DNA of 64,000 nt from Sinonovacula constricta (Eukaryota > Mollusca > Bivalvia > Cardiida > Solecurtidae), in NCBI GenBank assembly GCA_007844125.1, contig CM017571.1, positions 27,651,978-27,715,977 on the forward strand. The letters are read 5' to 3'. Both the position numbers and the translations under genes were made by a program. Positions within the stretch are counted from its first letter, which is position 1. Every line of letters begins with the position of its first letter. The notes under the pieces are model-generated. The model ran no database searches, was not told the DNA's origin, and saw nothing but the letters and a program-made list of their open reading frames with translations. Below are positions 49,528-61,800 of the stretch, one piece after another.

Positions 49528-49748
49528 GTAAGTATAAAAGGTTATATGTAGATTTATTTCTGTAGAAATTGGCAAAAACAATCATATGGTACCTTGTTCC
49601 TTACAGAATCTTATTTACAATTATCTTATTCTCATCAAAGTGTTTCAAGATACATGTCTAACGTTGGAACTTAAATAACACTAAAACTTTGTTATTTTGA
49701 AGTTACATTCACATCTTAACTATGTTGAAAGATTTATTGTCTTGAGTT

Positions 49749-52336
49749 CAACTCCTAATTTGGAAGTAAGAATGGTTGGTGAATATCAGGTAACTCCTAA
49801 CTTGGACTGAAAATGGTTGATGAATATCAGGCAACCCCTAACTTGGACTTAAGAAGGGTTTGTAAATATCAGGCAACTCCTAACTTGGACTTAAGAGTGG
49901 CTGGTGGATATCAGGCAACTCCTAACTTGGACTTAATAATGGTTGATGAATATCAGGCAACTCCTAACTTGGACTTAAGAATGGTTTGTGAATATCAGGC
50001 AACTCCTAACTTGGACTAAAGAATGGTTGGTGAATATCTGGTTACTCCTAACTTGGACTTAAGAATGGTTTGTGAATATCAGGCAACTCCTAACTTGGAC
50101 TTAAGAATGGTTGGTGAATATCTGGTTACTCCTAACTTGGACTTAAGACTGGTTTGTGAATATCTGGCAACTCCTAACTTGGACTTAAGACTGGTTTGTG
50201 AATATCTGGTTACTCCTAACTTGGACTTAAGACTGGTTTGTGAATATCTGGCAACTCCTAACTTGGACTTAATAATGGTTGATGAATATCAGGCAACTCC
50301 TAACTTGGACTTAAGAATGGTTTGTGAATATCAGGCAACTCCTAACTTGGACTAAAGAATGGTTGGTGAATATCTGGTTACTCCTAACTTGGACTTAAGA
50401 ATGGTTTGTGAATATCAGGCAACTCCTAACTTGGACTTAAGAATGGTTGGTGAATATCTGGTTACTCCTAACTTGGACTTAAGACTGGTTTGTGAATATC
50501 TGGCAACTCCTAACTTGGACTTAAGACTGGTTTGTGAATATCTGGTTACTCCTAACTTGGACTTAAGACTGGTTTGTGAATATCTGGCAACTCCTAACTT
50601 GGACTTAAGACTGGTTTGTGAATATCTGGCAACTCCTAACTTGGACTTAAGACTGGTTTGTGAATATCTGGCAACTCCTAACTTGGACTTAAGACTGGTT
50701 TGTGAATATCTGGTTACTCCTAACTTGGACTTAAGAATGGTTGGTGAATATCTGGCAACTCCTAACTTGGACTTAAGACTGGTTTGTGAATATCTGGCAA
50801 CTCCTAACTTGGACTTAAGACTGGTTTGTGAATATCTGGCAACTCCTAACTTGGACTTAAGACTGGTTTGTGAATATCTGGTTACTCCTAACTTGGACTT
50901 AAGACTGGTTTGTGAATATCTGGTTACTCCTAACTTGGACTTGAGAATGGATTGTGAATATCTGGTTACTCCTAACTTGGACTTAAGAATAGTTAATGAA
51001 CATCAGGCAACTCCTAACTTGGACTTAAAAATGGTAGATTAATATCAGGCAACTCCTAATTAAGAATGGTTGATGAATATCAGGCAACTCCTAACTTGGA
51101 CTTAAGAATGGTTTGTTAATATATGGCAACTCCTAACCTGTACTTAAGAAAGGCTGGTGAATATCAGGCAACTCCTTACTTTGACTAAAGAATGGTTGAT
51201 GGATATCAGGTAACTCCTAACTTGGACTTAAGAATGGATGGTAAATATCAGGCAACTCAGAACTTGGAGTTAAGAAAGGCTGGTGAATATCAGGCAACTC
51301 CTAACTTGGACTTTAGAAAGGCTGGTGAATATCAGGCAACTCCTAACTTGGACTTAAGAAAGGCTGGTGAATATCAGGCAACTCCTAACTTGGACTTAAG
51401 AATGGCTGGTGAATATCAGGCAACTCCTAACTTGGACTTAAGAAAGGCTGGTGAATATCAGGCAACTCCTAACTTGGACTTAAGAATGGTTGGTGAATAT
51501 CAGGCAACTCCTAACTATGACTTAAGAAAGGTTGGTGAATATCAGGCAACTCCAAACTTGGAGTTAAGAATGGTTGGTGAATATCAGGCAACTCCTAACT
51601 TGGACTTAAGAATGGCTGGTGAATATCAGGCAACTCCTAACTTGGACTTAAGAATGGTTGGGGAATGTCTGGCAACTCCTAACTTGGACTTAAGAATGGT
51701 TGGGGAATATCTGGCAACTCCTAACTTGGACTTAAGAAAGGCTGGTGAATATCAGGCAACTCCTAACTTGGACTTAAGAAAGGCTGGTGAATATCAATCA
51801 ACTCCTAACTTGGACTTAAGAATGGCTGGTGAATATCTGGCAACTTCTAACTTGGACTTAAGAAAGGCTGGTGAATATCTGGCAACTCCTAACTTGGACT
51901 TAAGAATGGTTTGTGATTATCAGGCAACTCCTAACTTGGACTTAAGAATGGTTGGGGAATATCTGGCAACTCCTTACTTGGACTTAAGAAAGGCTGGTGA
52001 ATATCAGGCAACTCCTAACTTGGACTTAAGAAAGGCTGGTGAATATCAGGCAACTTCTAACTTGGACTTAAGAATGGTTGGGGAATATCTGGCAACTCCT
52101 AACTTGGACTTTAGAATGGTTGGTGAATATCAGGCAACTTCTAACTTGGACTTAAGAATGGTTGGGGAATATCTGGCAACTCCTAACTTGGACTTAAGAA
52201 TGGTTGGTGAATATCTGGCAACTCCTAACTTGGACTTAAGAAAGGCTGGTGAATATCTGGCAACTCCTAACTTGGACTTAAGAAAGGCTGGTGAATATCA
52301 GGCAACTCCTAACTTGGACTAAAGAATGGCTGGTGA
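49749..52336. repeat. Minisatellite, 42-bp unit, about 61 copies, with 336-bp higher-order repeat
   Basis: The unit is GAATATCAGGCAACTCCTAA followed by CTTGGACTTAAGAATGGTTG and GT. In the left half an eight-unit block recurs exactly 336 bp apart: matching frame ends fall at 50019 and 50355. The right half (from about 51190) is dominated by AAGGCTGGT-type units and is a separate subfamily. Frames up to 376 codons (51192-52322) repeat EYQATPNLDLRM; 42 is 14 codons, which explains them. The array starts about 220 bp inside the intron after exon 1C. Confidence 0.97.
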
Positions 52337-52714
52337 ATTTATTTGTATTATAATTATTGTGTTGTCATTCATCACTAAATATGCATGGCTTCTGTGCTAC
52401 CAGGAGTCGTATTCTTAAAGAATTTTAGTGTTTTACAATTAAAGTAAGTCCAGAGATTGAACCCAGTGTTGTTGTTTTTACGTATGAAACTGTGACATTT
52501 TCTTAAAAGTTTGATATATGCCCTAAGATTTAAGAAAATTACTTAACGTTTATTCATAAAACCATTTTATTTAAGAAATGTTGTAGTATTTTTTTCAAAA
52601 CTTTGATAAATTTCTTAGTTTAACTATGTCAAAAATAAGAACTAAGATTCTTTATAGATATGGTCCCAGTGTTTTTAATCATTACATTTACCATTATCTT
52701 TGTAAGGGAGATTA

Positions 52715-52870
52715 TTCTCTACCTCAGTGGCTACAGTATTGGACCCTCACTCTAGTGGCCCAGGTTTGAATACTGTTTGCTACCATGGTATAAAACGCTT
52801 GCCCAGACATTTGGAAACTGTGCCTTGTTACAACTCCCAGTCAGTTGTTAGAATGGAAGAATGAAAATAC
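52715..52870 (+). repeat. tRNA-derived SINE-like element
   Basis: CTCAGTGGCTACAGTATTGG is A-box-like and CCCAGGTTTGAATACTG B-box-like, about 30 bp apart, as in a Ser/Leu-type tRNA. The body (GCCCAGACATTTGGAAACTG) differs from the 40.8-kb family. Confidence 0.5.
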
Positions 52871-53469
52871 TAATACTAGTGAATATTTATTGATAGTTTT
52901 GAAAAGTGCTGTTATGTCATTTCTGTGTCAGATAAGTTTACTTTGATTTCCAATAATGCAGTTAACCTTACAAACAAAATGGGGAACAACTCCCTCCATG
53001 ATTCTACATGACAGTACCTTACTGGTTATTCCCCTTTAAAATTGAAATTATCATAAAAAATGTATAAACCAGAAAAAGAAATTACAGACTAATGAAACTG
53101 TTTTATTATAATAATGCACTTGATTTTTAATATATGAAGTCTAGACCTGGAAACAAATTACTTTAATGTGTAAAATATCGAGCAAGTAAATATTCTTTTA
53201 TTGTGCTACAACAGGTGCTTTTATGGCTTTTGACCTTAAGCTGGCTAAACTCTTATATATATTGATTTGCCAGCTGGGAATTGTGTGAGCAACATTTGCA
53301 CTTCTGCTTCTGAGCTCGGACATGATGGCTATACCCTTGCATGCCTTTTTGTTAATAAGCAAAAGTAAAACTGAGAACTGTTTTTATAAAATTTAGTGCA
53401 TATGGAATTGAAAGTCAGTCAAAAAATATTAACCAGTTTTTGTAACAATTAAGTAAAGGTGAACCCAAG

Positions 53470-53715
53470 GGCAAGTGTTTGCAGACACATAAATCCTCAG
53501 CTCATCACTGCATGAGTGCAAGTCCTGGACAGGCTGAAAAAGTTCATGTAAGTAATTAAAAGCCAATTGAGCCACAGTGTGCCAGTGGTTCTACCCAGAC
53601 ATTAGTCTGGGTCTACCTCCTCCATTAACAGCTAGTTGTTGCTTAATTGATCATAATTGTGTCACTACTAAGTATCTCATGTCAAAAACATAGTTCAATA
53701 AATCAATAATTAAAT
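53470..53715 (+). repeat. SINE-like element of the 40.8-kb family
   Basis: The head is decayed (GAGTGCAAGTCCTGGACAGG). The 3' part is well kept: GTGGTTCTACCCAGACATTA, GTCTGGGTCTACCTCCTCC, ATAATTGTGTCACTACTAAG and an A/T-rich TCAATAAATCAATAAT tail. Confidence 0.6.
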
Positions 53716-56378
53716 AAATAATATCATTCAATGTTTTCAAGCATTGGAGAGTAATTCTACCCTCATCGATATGGTATTTACACTTCATTCAATCGGAAAT
53801 AGGATTAACTTATTTGCATGTAAAAAGGTTTTTTTTAAGTTATTGATTGTCATTTAAAATTCTTTTGAGCATGTATATGGCACTGGTCAATTGATTTACC
53901 ATTATTACATTGGTCAAATGACTAACAGTCAGGTTGGTCAGTTAGTTCACTATCAATAGGTACCGGTATTAAGGTTATACACTCAGCCTGTGTCAGTTGT
54001 CAAGTAGTTTATTGTAAAGTGATTATATTGAACACTTTTTATATACGTCAATATTACACATTTTCATAAAGCTGTGTATATTTATAAATGTTTTTGTATA
54101 TATTTGTTTCATAAGGAAGAATCTTGTCCTATTTTGACTCTGTCATGTTTTGAGATATAAAAAAAGTTAGGTTGGATTTGTTAATATCAAGTTTATCACA
54201 GTGTATATAGACAGGTTGTGTGTTTTAATTTAAAATCGTCATTAACAATTTCAAAGATTCGAATCTAAGGCAACATGATGACTAAAGAGTTATTATTGAC
54301 TGCAAGGTAATTCTGAGGTCATTTGATGTGCTCTGATTTTCAGCCTTCATCACTCTGGACACTGCCCCCAAACCAAGTAATCCAAATAAACGAACCTACA
54401 TGTACATTTAGAGAGTATCAAGGGGAGACAATTCACCATGGTTCCTCATTCTCAATAAGCTAGTTACCGTTCCGGGAAAAGCAGCCGACCAAACAGAGTT
54501 TAACTACTTCTAGCATGACAAGAAATAGTTTCCCATATTTCCATTATATGGTGTGTAATGAATTAGTGTCACCCAGTTAAAATCCCATAACGGTACAAAA
54601 ATCATCTTATGTTCACAGTAGTTTGTCAAACTTGTTTAAACTAGCTGTAAGTGAAACTTTTTAATTCAACACAAAATGACCTACTTTATACATAAACCAC
54701 CATCTAAAGCATGTAGAATACAGCATCCTGTGAAGTCTGGTATGTGGTATGTTTCTTGTTACCAGCAGTAGAGATCACCTTAACTTTCTGTTTATGATAT
54801 GTTCACTACATTAAATGCACAGTGGTATAGTTTAATAAGGGGTCATTAATCTAACACAAAAACTGCACAACAGTTCATCTGCACCAGTTTTCATTGTCAC
54901 AAGAACTTGTCAAAAGCAGTGAATACCTCAGTGTTTGCAGTACATTCATTATTAACCACACCTGGCTACTTGCTGCAGTAACCAGTCTGTTTCAATGTTT
55001 TACAATTATGGACTCTGGTTTCTCACTCAATATACCACATATTGCATTATGCAAAATACTTTGTAGTTGCCAACAACCTCCCAATGTTTGTTACCAGGTG
55101 TAATTTAAGTGTTCTTAAAGTGCAGACTGACTTTATCTTATAACACATCTGTACCAAGTCATTGATCAAAAAACCTTAAGAAAGTGCATTAAGGATATAG
55201 AGTTGGCAAGTAAATGCAAGTAAAGTAATCTAGATAATGTTAAAGAAAGAAAAGAATGGGTTGCCTCAACTTTCATTCATGCCTTAAAAACCCATGTATG
55301 GTGCACACTCCTGAATTTTGGTAAAATGGGGCAGAAAACTATATAATATAAGGATACAATATTGAACTAAAATAGGAGATATACTGACAGCAATCTAGAT
55401 ATAGTTTACATCAGACCAAAATAAATTTCATTTACTCAAATTCCCTGTCAGGAAGACAACTTTCAAATTTCACAGTTTATCAGGTGACATTCAGGGTGTT
55501 GGTGGTTCTACCCAGTAATTAAAACAAATAAAGCGGAAAGTAAAACTACTATATAGCTGTGATCGTTTTTTGTGACTTAAGAAAAACAGTGTACATATAG
55601 GTGCATTTTGTTAAGATTTCATGACTGAGCCTGACTTTAATAAAAAACAACAAATGATAAGTGGTGTTTGAAACCCTTAAAAGAAATAATAACATAGGTT
55701 ATGTTGAACGTTAAGTTGAAAATTGTATGTTATGGTAACCATGAGCCAATGACAATTTACTTAAGATACACATAATTATGCCAAGACACACTAGATCAGT
55801 TGGTTGCCTTACAAGACTGAGAAAGTTTTTACTTTCCATTTTACTTTATTTTTGTCATTTACTTTTTTTAACTGGTTTAGAGTTATGGTTTAAAGCACAA
55901 ATGTCACTTTTTTATGTTTGGATACTGTCAGTAGTGATCAGTGTACACCTCGCTAAATATTACCTTAATCTGAGAAGATCTTTCAACTGACCTGCTGTGT
56001 GTTGGTGGTTCTTCTTAGACATTTGTCTATGGTCTTTCTCCACCAATGTAGTTGTATGCTGCTTCAATGACAAAACTTTTGTTGTTGTGATGTATTTTAA
56101 AAAAAACAAACTCACTGCACAGTCTGTACTTGTTACAGAATAGACATGTATTTTGGTTGATCATTTGCTTCAATGATGTTACACTGAAAATTTGTGGAGG
56201 GTGATGTTTTACTATGATAGCAGAAAGTCTATGCTTATCAAGCTTTGTGTTTATATGGTTGAGCATGCCTCTCTGATACCTCTCTACCCTCATCATGTTA
56301 GTCTGTTAATGTTGTACCCAGAATGTGAAGTCAGTTGCTGACAACTGCATGTATGAAGAGCAATACATAGAGACCCAG

Positions 56379-56452
56379 CTGCAAATACTGCAGATCTTGA
56401 TTGGACAGCTACCAGCAGGACTAGCTGATCTAGATAAACACTTTTTGCTTTA
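56379..56452 (+). repeat. Palindromic interspersed element copy
   Basis: GCAAATACTGCAGATCTTG, ATTGGACAGCT, then AGCTGATCTAGATAAACAC and TTTTTGCTTTAGCC: both arms of the element are visible, with the flank GGGCTAAGAGTTAAC also seen at the 14158 copy. Confidence 0.6.
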
Positions 56453-57002
56453 GCCTGATAAAGGTATGCTTATTGGGCTAAGAGTTAACAATGTGACACA
56501 CTGCAGGCATATTAGAATTTAGATCAATTCATGACTTTGCAGGTATTCTTTAAATTGAACCAACTTTTTTATAATTTTTATATTTTATGGACATAGAATT
56601 GATCAATGAATAGCTGTCTTCAATGCATTACAAGTGTATTAATTTTAACCTTTACAAATCTTTTCACTGACATAAAACTATATGAATTGCAAAGCGGTAG
56701 AAATTTTACACACACATAATTAACAACATTGTTTTGATCTATGCAATATTTGTTTTATATCTAATTCCTTATGTGAGTTTAGTCATTATATGTGTTAATG
56801 TACACAATCATAAAATGTTCACAGTTGTGTAATAGTATTGTATGCCTTGTAGGCGGTAGTAAATTATAAGCATTATTTTTTGTAAATCCTTTTACATGCA
56901 TCATTTACTCAATACATGTGTACAATGTATTTACATTGTAAACATATCACAAAGCTTTTGTGAAATAGTTCTTTTCATAAAATATTCTTTATGCTTTTTA
57001 AG

Positions 57003-57020
57003 GACAGCATTCCGTATAAT
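57003..57020 (+). CDS. Possible 18-nt microexon
   Basis: TATTCTTTATGCTTTTTAAG is a good acceptor and GTAAGTAAAT a consensus donor; the 18 nt between them read D S I P Y N in phase 0. Its length keeps the frame set by the upstream candidate first exons. The call rests on splice-site shape alone. A related sequence, also followed by GTAAGT, is at 58163. Confidence 0.3.
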
Positions 57021-57339
57021 GTAAGTAAATATAATAATACTCAAAGGAAAAGGATACTTGATGCAAACCTTGGTATCAATTAAAGGGATTTGTTTGATGA
57101 CATTATGGCCTTGTTTAAACAGTTATATTAAGAACTATTCCTAATGAACCACTCAGGTATAGCATAAATTGAGTTGAGTGCTCCTTGATGTATATACATA
57201 TGACAATATTATAGGCAATTGTTAAAGAGTTTAGGTTAATCTTACAGGAAAATATTGTCATTCTTTTACCATGCATTTCCTTTTATAACACCTGCTGTAA
57301 TAACATATATATATTACATGGCAGAGTGAGAAAAAATGC

Positions 57340-57480
57340 CCCGCATAGCCTGCATTGTAATGGTTGTTCTACCTAGATATTTATCTAGGGGCTTCCTTCA
57401 CTAAAATAACTCTGTGTTGCTGTAATTACTACAATTGTGTTAGTGCCAAATATACAGTCATGTAATAAAAACTAAATCTA
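57340..57480 (+). repeat. SINE 3'-region copy
   Basis: ATGGTTGTTCTACCTAGATA, TTTATCTAGGGGCTTCC and CAATTGTGTTAGTGCCAAAT, with a TAATAAAAACTAAATC tail, match block by block the 3' half of the SINEs at 40830 and 53470. Confidence 0.5.
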
Positions 57481-58162
57481 ACATGAAAGCTGCTATTGTT
57501 AAAGAATTCTCATTTAGGTCATGTTATAGCTATATGAAAAATGGGTTAATGTTGAATATATACACATTCCTTGGCCAACAAAAGGGTGTATGTATGGGAA
57601 GTATTGACATATCTGTCAGATGAAACACATCTTTAGGCCTTTGATGATTGGCAATATGTCTGACAGAAGTAATTAAAACAAGCACCTGACATTTCAGAAG
57701 TCACATGACTTATAGATTTTTCAGGTCATTATTGGTTTGAAGAAGATAATGCTCTTTTAAGGCAGATATAAGTCAGGGAATAGGCTTGTCATTAAGACCT
57801 GCCTTGGGCACTGAAGGTTGAAAAGAAACTTATCTTGTTCTGATCAATTCCTTCAAAGAGATTGTCAGATGGTTACAGTTGAAACTTATTCCTCAATGAC
57901 ACAAAACACGCACAAAGCAACACGTTGTCTAGTTGTATGGTATTTTGTTTTCTTTGATATTACAGAAACTTATGTCATAATGGCATCAAAACACACATAG
58001 AACACCTGATCTTGAAGTTGTGTATTTTCTTTTATTCTAATATACCTTTTCTATATAGCTTTGATGATAAATGAACATAAACATTCTTTTTGGCAGGAAT
58101 TAATTATTATATACCATTATTTTTTAACAATCCATAAATGTGTACCTAATTTGATTACTTAG

Positions 58163-58188
58163 AGTGATGAGGATTCCGTAGAAATATT
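58163..58188 (+). CDS. Possible 26-nt microexon
   Basis: An acceptor-like TTTGATTACTTAG precedes 26 nt that read S D E D S V E I plus two bases in phase 0, followed by the donor GTAAGTGAAT. The core ATTCCGTAGAAAT resembles ATTCCGTATAAT of the 57003 segment, and the downstream intron starts are also similar, so the two may be a duplicated pair. The exit phase is 2, unlike the other candidates. An acceptor one AG later (AGAG) is also possible. Confidence 0.28.
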
Positions 58189-58842
58189 GTAAGTGAATTA
58201 TATTCTGCAAAGCTTAATCACATGTTTGTGTTCTGTACCTCTAATGTACTGTCACTGTATATAGACCATTAAAGAATAACTTCTATTTGGTAAGCAAGGC
58301 AGGAGTGGATCAAGGATTTTACCCTAGATGGAGCATTACTTTTTTAAATTATGAGGAATGAATATGATCAAAACATTACTCTGGAAAGGCACAGATATAT
58401 TCTGGCATAAATCTGAATTCCATGAAACTGTTTTGTATTGAAATAAAATTAATAAAATTTTAACACATATTTCATTTGAATATAATTTTATGTTCATTGT
58501 GGAACTAAAGGGTTGTTGGGGTGGCATGTGACAGATCTGCCCCTGGCTGAATCTGCAGGTTATTTTAGTTCTTCTTGCCAACAAAATGATGTATAATGTT
58601 TATCACTTCTTTTCGAATACTAAATTACAATTAATATGTTTAGGCATGCTGGTATACTATTTATGTGTGTTGTTATTTTGTTTATGGATGATCAGTTGTT
58701 TATGTTAATTTTGTTCATCCTGTTCAATCCTTAATCCCCCTTTATTCTGCAATGTTACCCAATCTTCTTTATGGAATGCTAAGCAGAAGAATAACAAAAG
58801 GACATCTTTATCATGTTAAGCCCAATTTAATGAGGAATTAGA
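58189..58842. other. Presumed intron sequence, no gene seen
   Basis: AT-rich; no exon or repeat recognised before the start of the large 58.8-kb array. Confidence 0.35.
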
Positions 58843-61800
58843 AAATAGTATATATCCAAATCTGCCAGCTCCCACTGGTAGTTGTGTGATCAGCCAGCTC
58901 CCACTGGTAGTTGTGTAATCAGCCAGCTCCCATTGGTAGTTATGTGATCATCCAGGTCAGACAGCTCTCATTGGTAGTTATGTGATCAGCCAGCTCTCAT
59001 TGGTAGTTGTGTGATCATCCAGGTCAGACAGCTCTCATTGGTAGTTATGTGATCAGCCAGCTCTCACTGGTAGTTATGTGATCATCCAGGTCAGACAGCT
59101 CTCATTGGTAGTTATGTGATCAGCCAGCTCTCATTGGTAGTTGTGTGATCATCCAGCTCTCATTGGTAGTTGTGTGATCATCCAGATCAGACAGCTCTCA
59201 TTAATAGTTATGTGATCAGCCAGATCAGACAGCTCTCATTGGTAGTTGTGTGATCATCCAGATCATCCAGCTCTCATTGGTAGTTGTGTGATCATCCAGA
59301 TCAGACAGCTCTCATTAATAGTTATGTGATCAGCCAGATCAGACAGCTCTCATTGGTAGTTGTGTGATCATCCAGATCATCCAGCTCTCATTGGTAGTTG
59401 TGTGATCATCCAGCTCTCACTGGTAGTTGTGTGATCAGCCAGCTCTCACTGGTAGTTGTGTGATCAGCTAGCTCTCACTGGTAGTTGTGTGATCATCCAG
59501 ATCATCCAGCTCTCATTGGTAGTTGTGTGATCATCCAGATCAGACAGCTCCCATTGGTAGTTATGTGATCAGCCAGCTCTCACTGCTAGTTATGTGATCA
59601 TCCAGATCAGCCAGCTCCCACTGTTAGTTGTGTGATCAGCCAGCTCTCACTGGTAGTTGTGTGATCAGCCAGCTCTCACTGGTAGTTGTGTGATCAGCTA
59701 GCTCTCACTGGTAGTTGTGTGATCATCCAGATCATCCAGCTCTCATTGGTAGTTGTGTGATCATCCAGCTCTCATTGGTAGTTGTGTGATCATCCAGATC
59801 AGCCAGCTCCCACTGGTAGTTGTGTGAGCATCCAGATCAGCCAGCTCCCACTGGTAGTTGTGTGAGCATCCAGATCAGCCAGCTCCCACTGGTAGTTGTG
59901 TGATCAGCCAGCTCGCATTGGTAGTTGTGTGATCATCCAGATCAGCCAGCTCCCATTGGTAGTTGTGTGAGCATCCAGATCAGCCAGCTCCCACTGGTAG
60001 TTGTGTGATCAGCCAGCTCTCATTGGTAGTTGTGTGATCATCCAGATCAGCCAGCTCTCATTGGTAGTTGTGTGATCATCCAGATCAGCCAGCTCCCATT
60101 GGTAGTTATGTAATCAGCCAGCTCTCATTGGTAGTTGTGTGATCAGCCAGCTCTCACTGGTAGTTGTGTGAGCATCCAGATCAGCCAGCTCCCAATGGTA
60201 GTTATGTGATCAGCCAGCTCTCATTGGTAGTTGTGTGATCAGCCAGCTCCCTATGGTAGTTGTGTGATCATCCATATCAGCCAGCTCCCATTGGTAGTTG
60301 TGTGAGCATCCAGATCAGCCATCTCCCACTGGTAGTTGTGTGATCAGCCAGCTCCCACTGCTAGTTATGTGATCATCCAGATCAGCCAGCTCCCACTGGT
60401 AGTTGTGTGATCAGCCAGCTCCCATTGTTAGTTGTGTGATCAGCCAGCTCCTATTGTTAGTTGTGTGATCAGCCAGCTCCCACTGTTAGTTGTGTGATCA
60501 GCCAGCTCCCACTGCTAGTTATGTGATCATCCAGATCAGCCAGCTCCCACTGTTAGTTGTGTGATCAGCCAGCTCCCATTGTTAGTTGTGTGATCAGCCA
60601 GCTCCCACTGTTAGTTGTGTGATCAGCCAGCTCTCATTGGTAGTTGTGTGATCATCCAGATCAGCCAGCTCCCATTGGTAGTTATGTGATCAGCCAGCTC
60701 TCATTGGTAGTTGTGTGATCAGCCAGCTCCCTATGGTAGTTGTATGATCATCCATATCAGCCAGCTCCCATTGGTAGTTATGTGAGCATCCATATCAGCC
60801 AGCTCCCATTGGTAGTTGTGTGATCATCCTTATCAGCCAGCTCCCATTGGTAGTTGTGTGATCATCCAGATCAGCCAGCTCCCATTGGTAGTTGTGTGAT
60901 CATCCAGATCAGCCAGCTCCCATTGGTGGTTATGTGATCAGCCAGCTCTCATTGGTAGTTGTGTGATCAGCCAGCTCCCTATGGTAGTTGTGTGATCATC
61001 CATATCAGCCAACTCCCATTGGTAGTTGTGTGAGCATCCATATCAGCCAGCTCTCACTGGTAGATGTGTGATCATCCAGATCAGCCAGCTCCCAATGGTA
61101 GTTATGTGATCAGCCAGCTCTCATTGGTAGTTGTGTGATCAGCCAGCTCCCTATGGTAGTTGTGTGATCAGCCATATTAGCTAGCTCCCATTGGTAGTTG
61201 TGTGAGCATCCATATCAGCCAGCTCCCTATGGTAGTTGTGTGATCAGCCATATCAGCCAGCTCCCATTGGTAGTTGTGTGAGCATCCATATCAGCCAGCT
61301 CCCATTAGTAGTTGTGTGATCAGCCAGCTCCCATTGGTAGTTGTGTGATCAGCCAGCTCCCTATGGTAGTTGTGTGATCAGCCAGCTCCCATTGGTAGTT
61401 GTGTGATCAGCCAGCTCCCTATGGTAGTTGTGTGATCAGCCATATCAGCCATCTCCCATTGGTAGTTGTGTGAGCATCCATATCAGCCAGCTCCCATTGG
61501 TAGTTGTGTGATCATCCTTATCAGCCAGCTCCCATTGATAGTTGTGTGATCATTCAGATCAGCCATCTCCCATTGGTAGTTGTGTGAGCATCCATATCAG
61601 CCAGCTCCCATTGGTAGTTGTGTGATCATCCTTATCAGCCAGCTCCCATTGATAGTTGTGTGATCATTCAGATCAGCCAGCTCCCATTGGTAGTTGTGTG
61701 ATCATCCAGATCAGCCAGCTCCCATTGGTAATTATGTGATCAGCCAGCTCTCATTGGTAGTTGTGTGATCAGCCAGCTCCCTATGGTAGTTGTGTGATCA

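Larger units (their letters stand above)
52871..57002. other. Presumed intron sequence with SINE fragments
   Basis: Besides the 53.5-kb SINE there is a partial tail at 55985-56060 (GTGGTTCTTCTTAGACATTT) and a GGTGGTTCTACCCAG fragment at about 55500. Open frames here lack recognisable domains. No exon is supported before 57003. Confidence 0.35.

Noticed and set aside
49813..52322. Frames repeating EYQATPNLDLRM
   Set aside because: A by-product of the 42-bp unit. Interruptions by TAA recur with the higher-order period and the frame lies inside a presumed intron.
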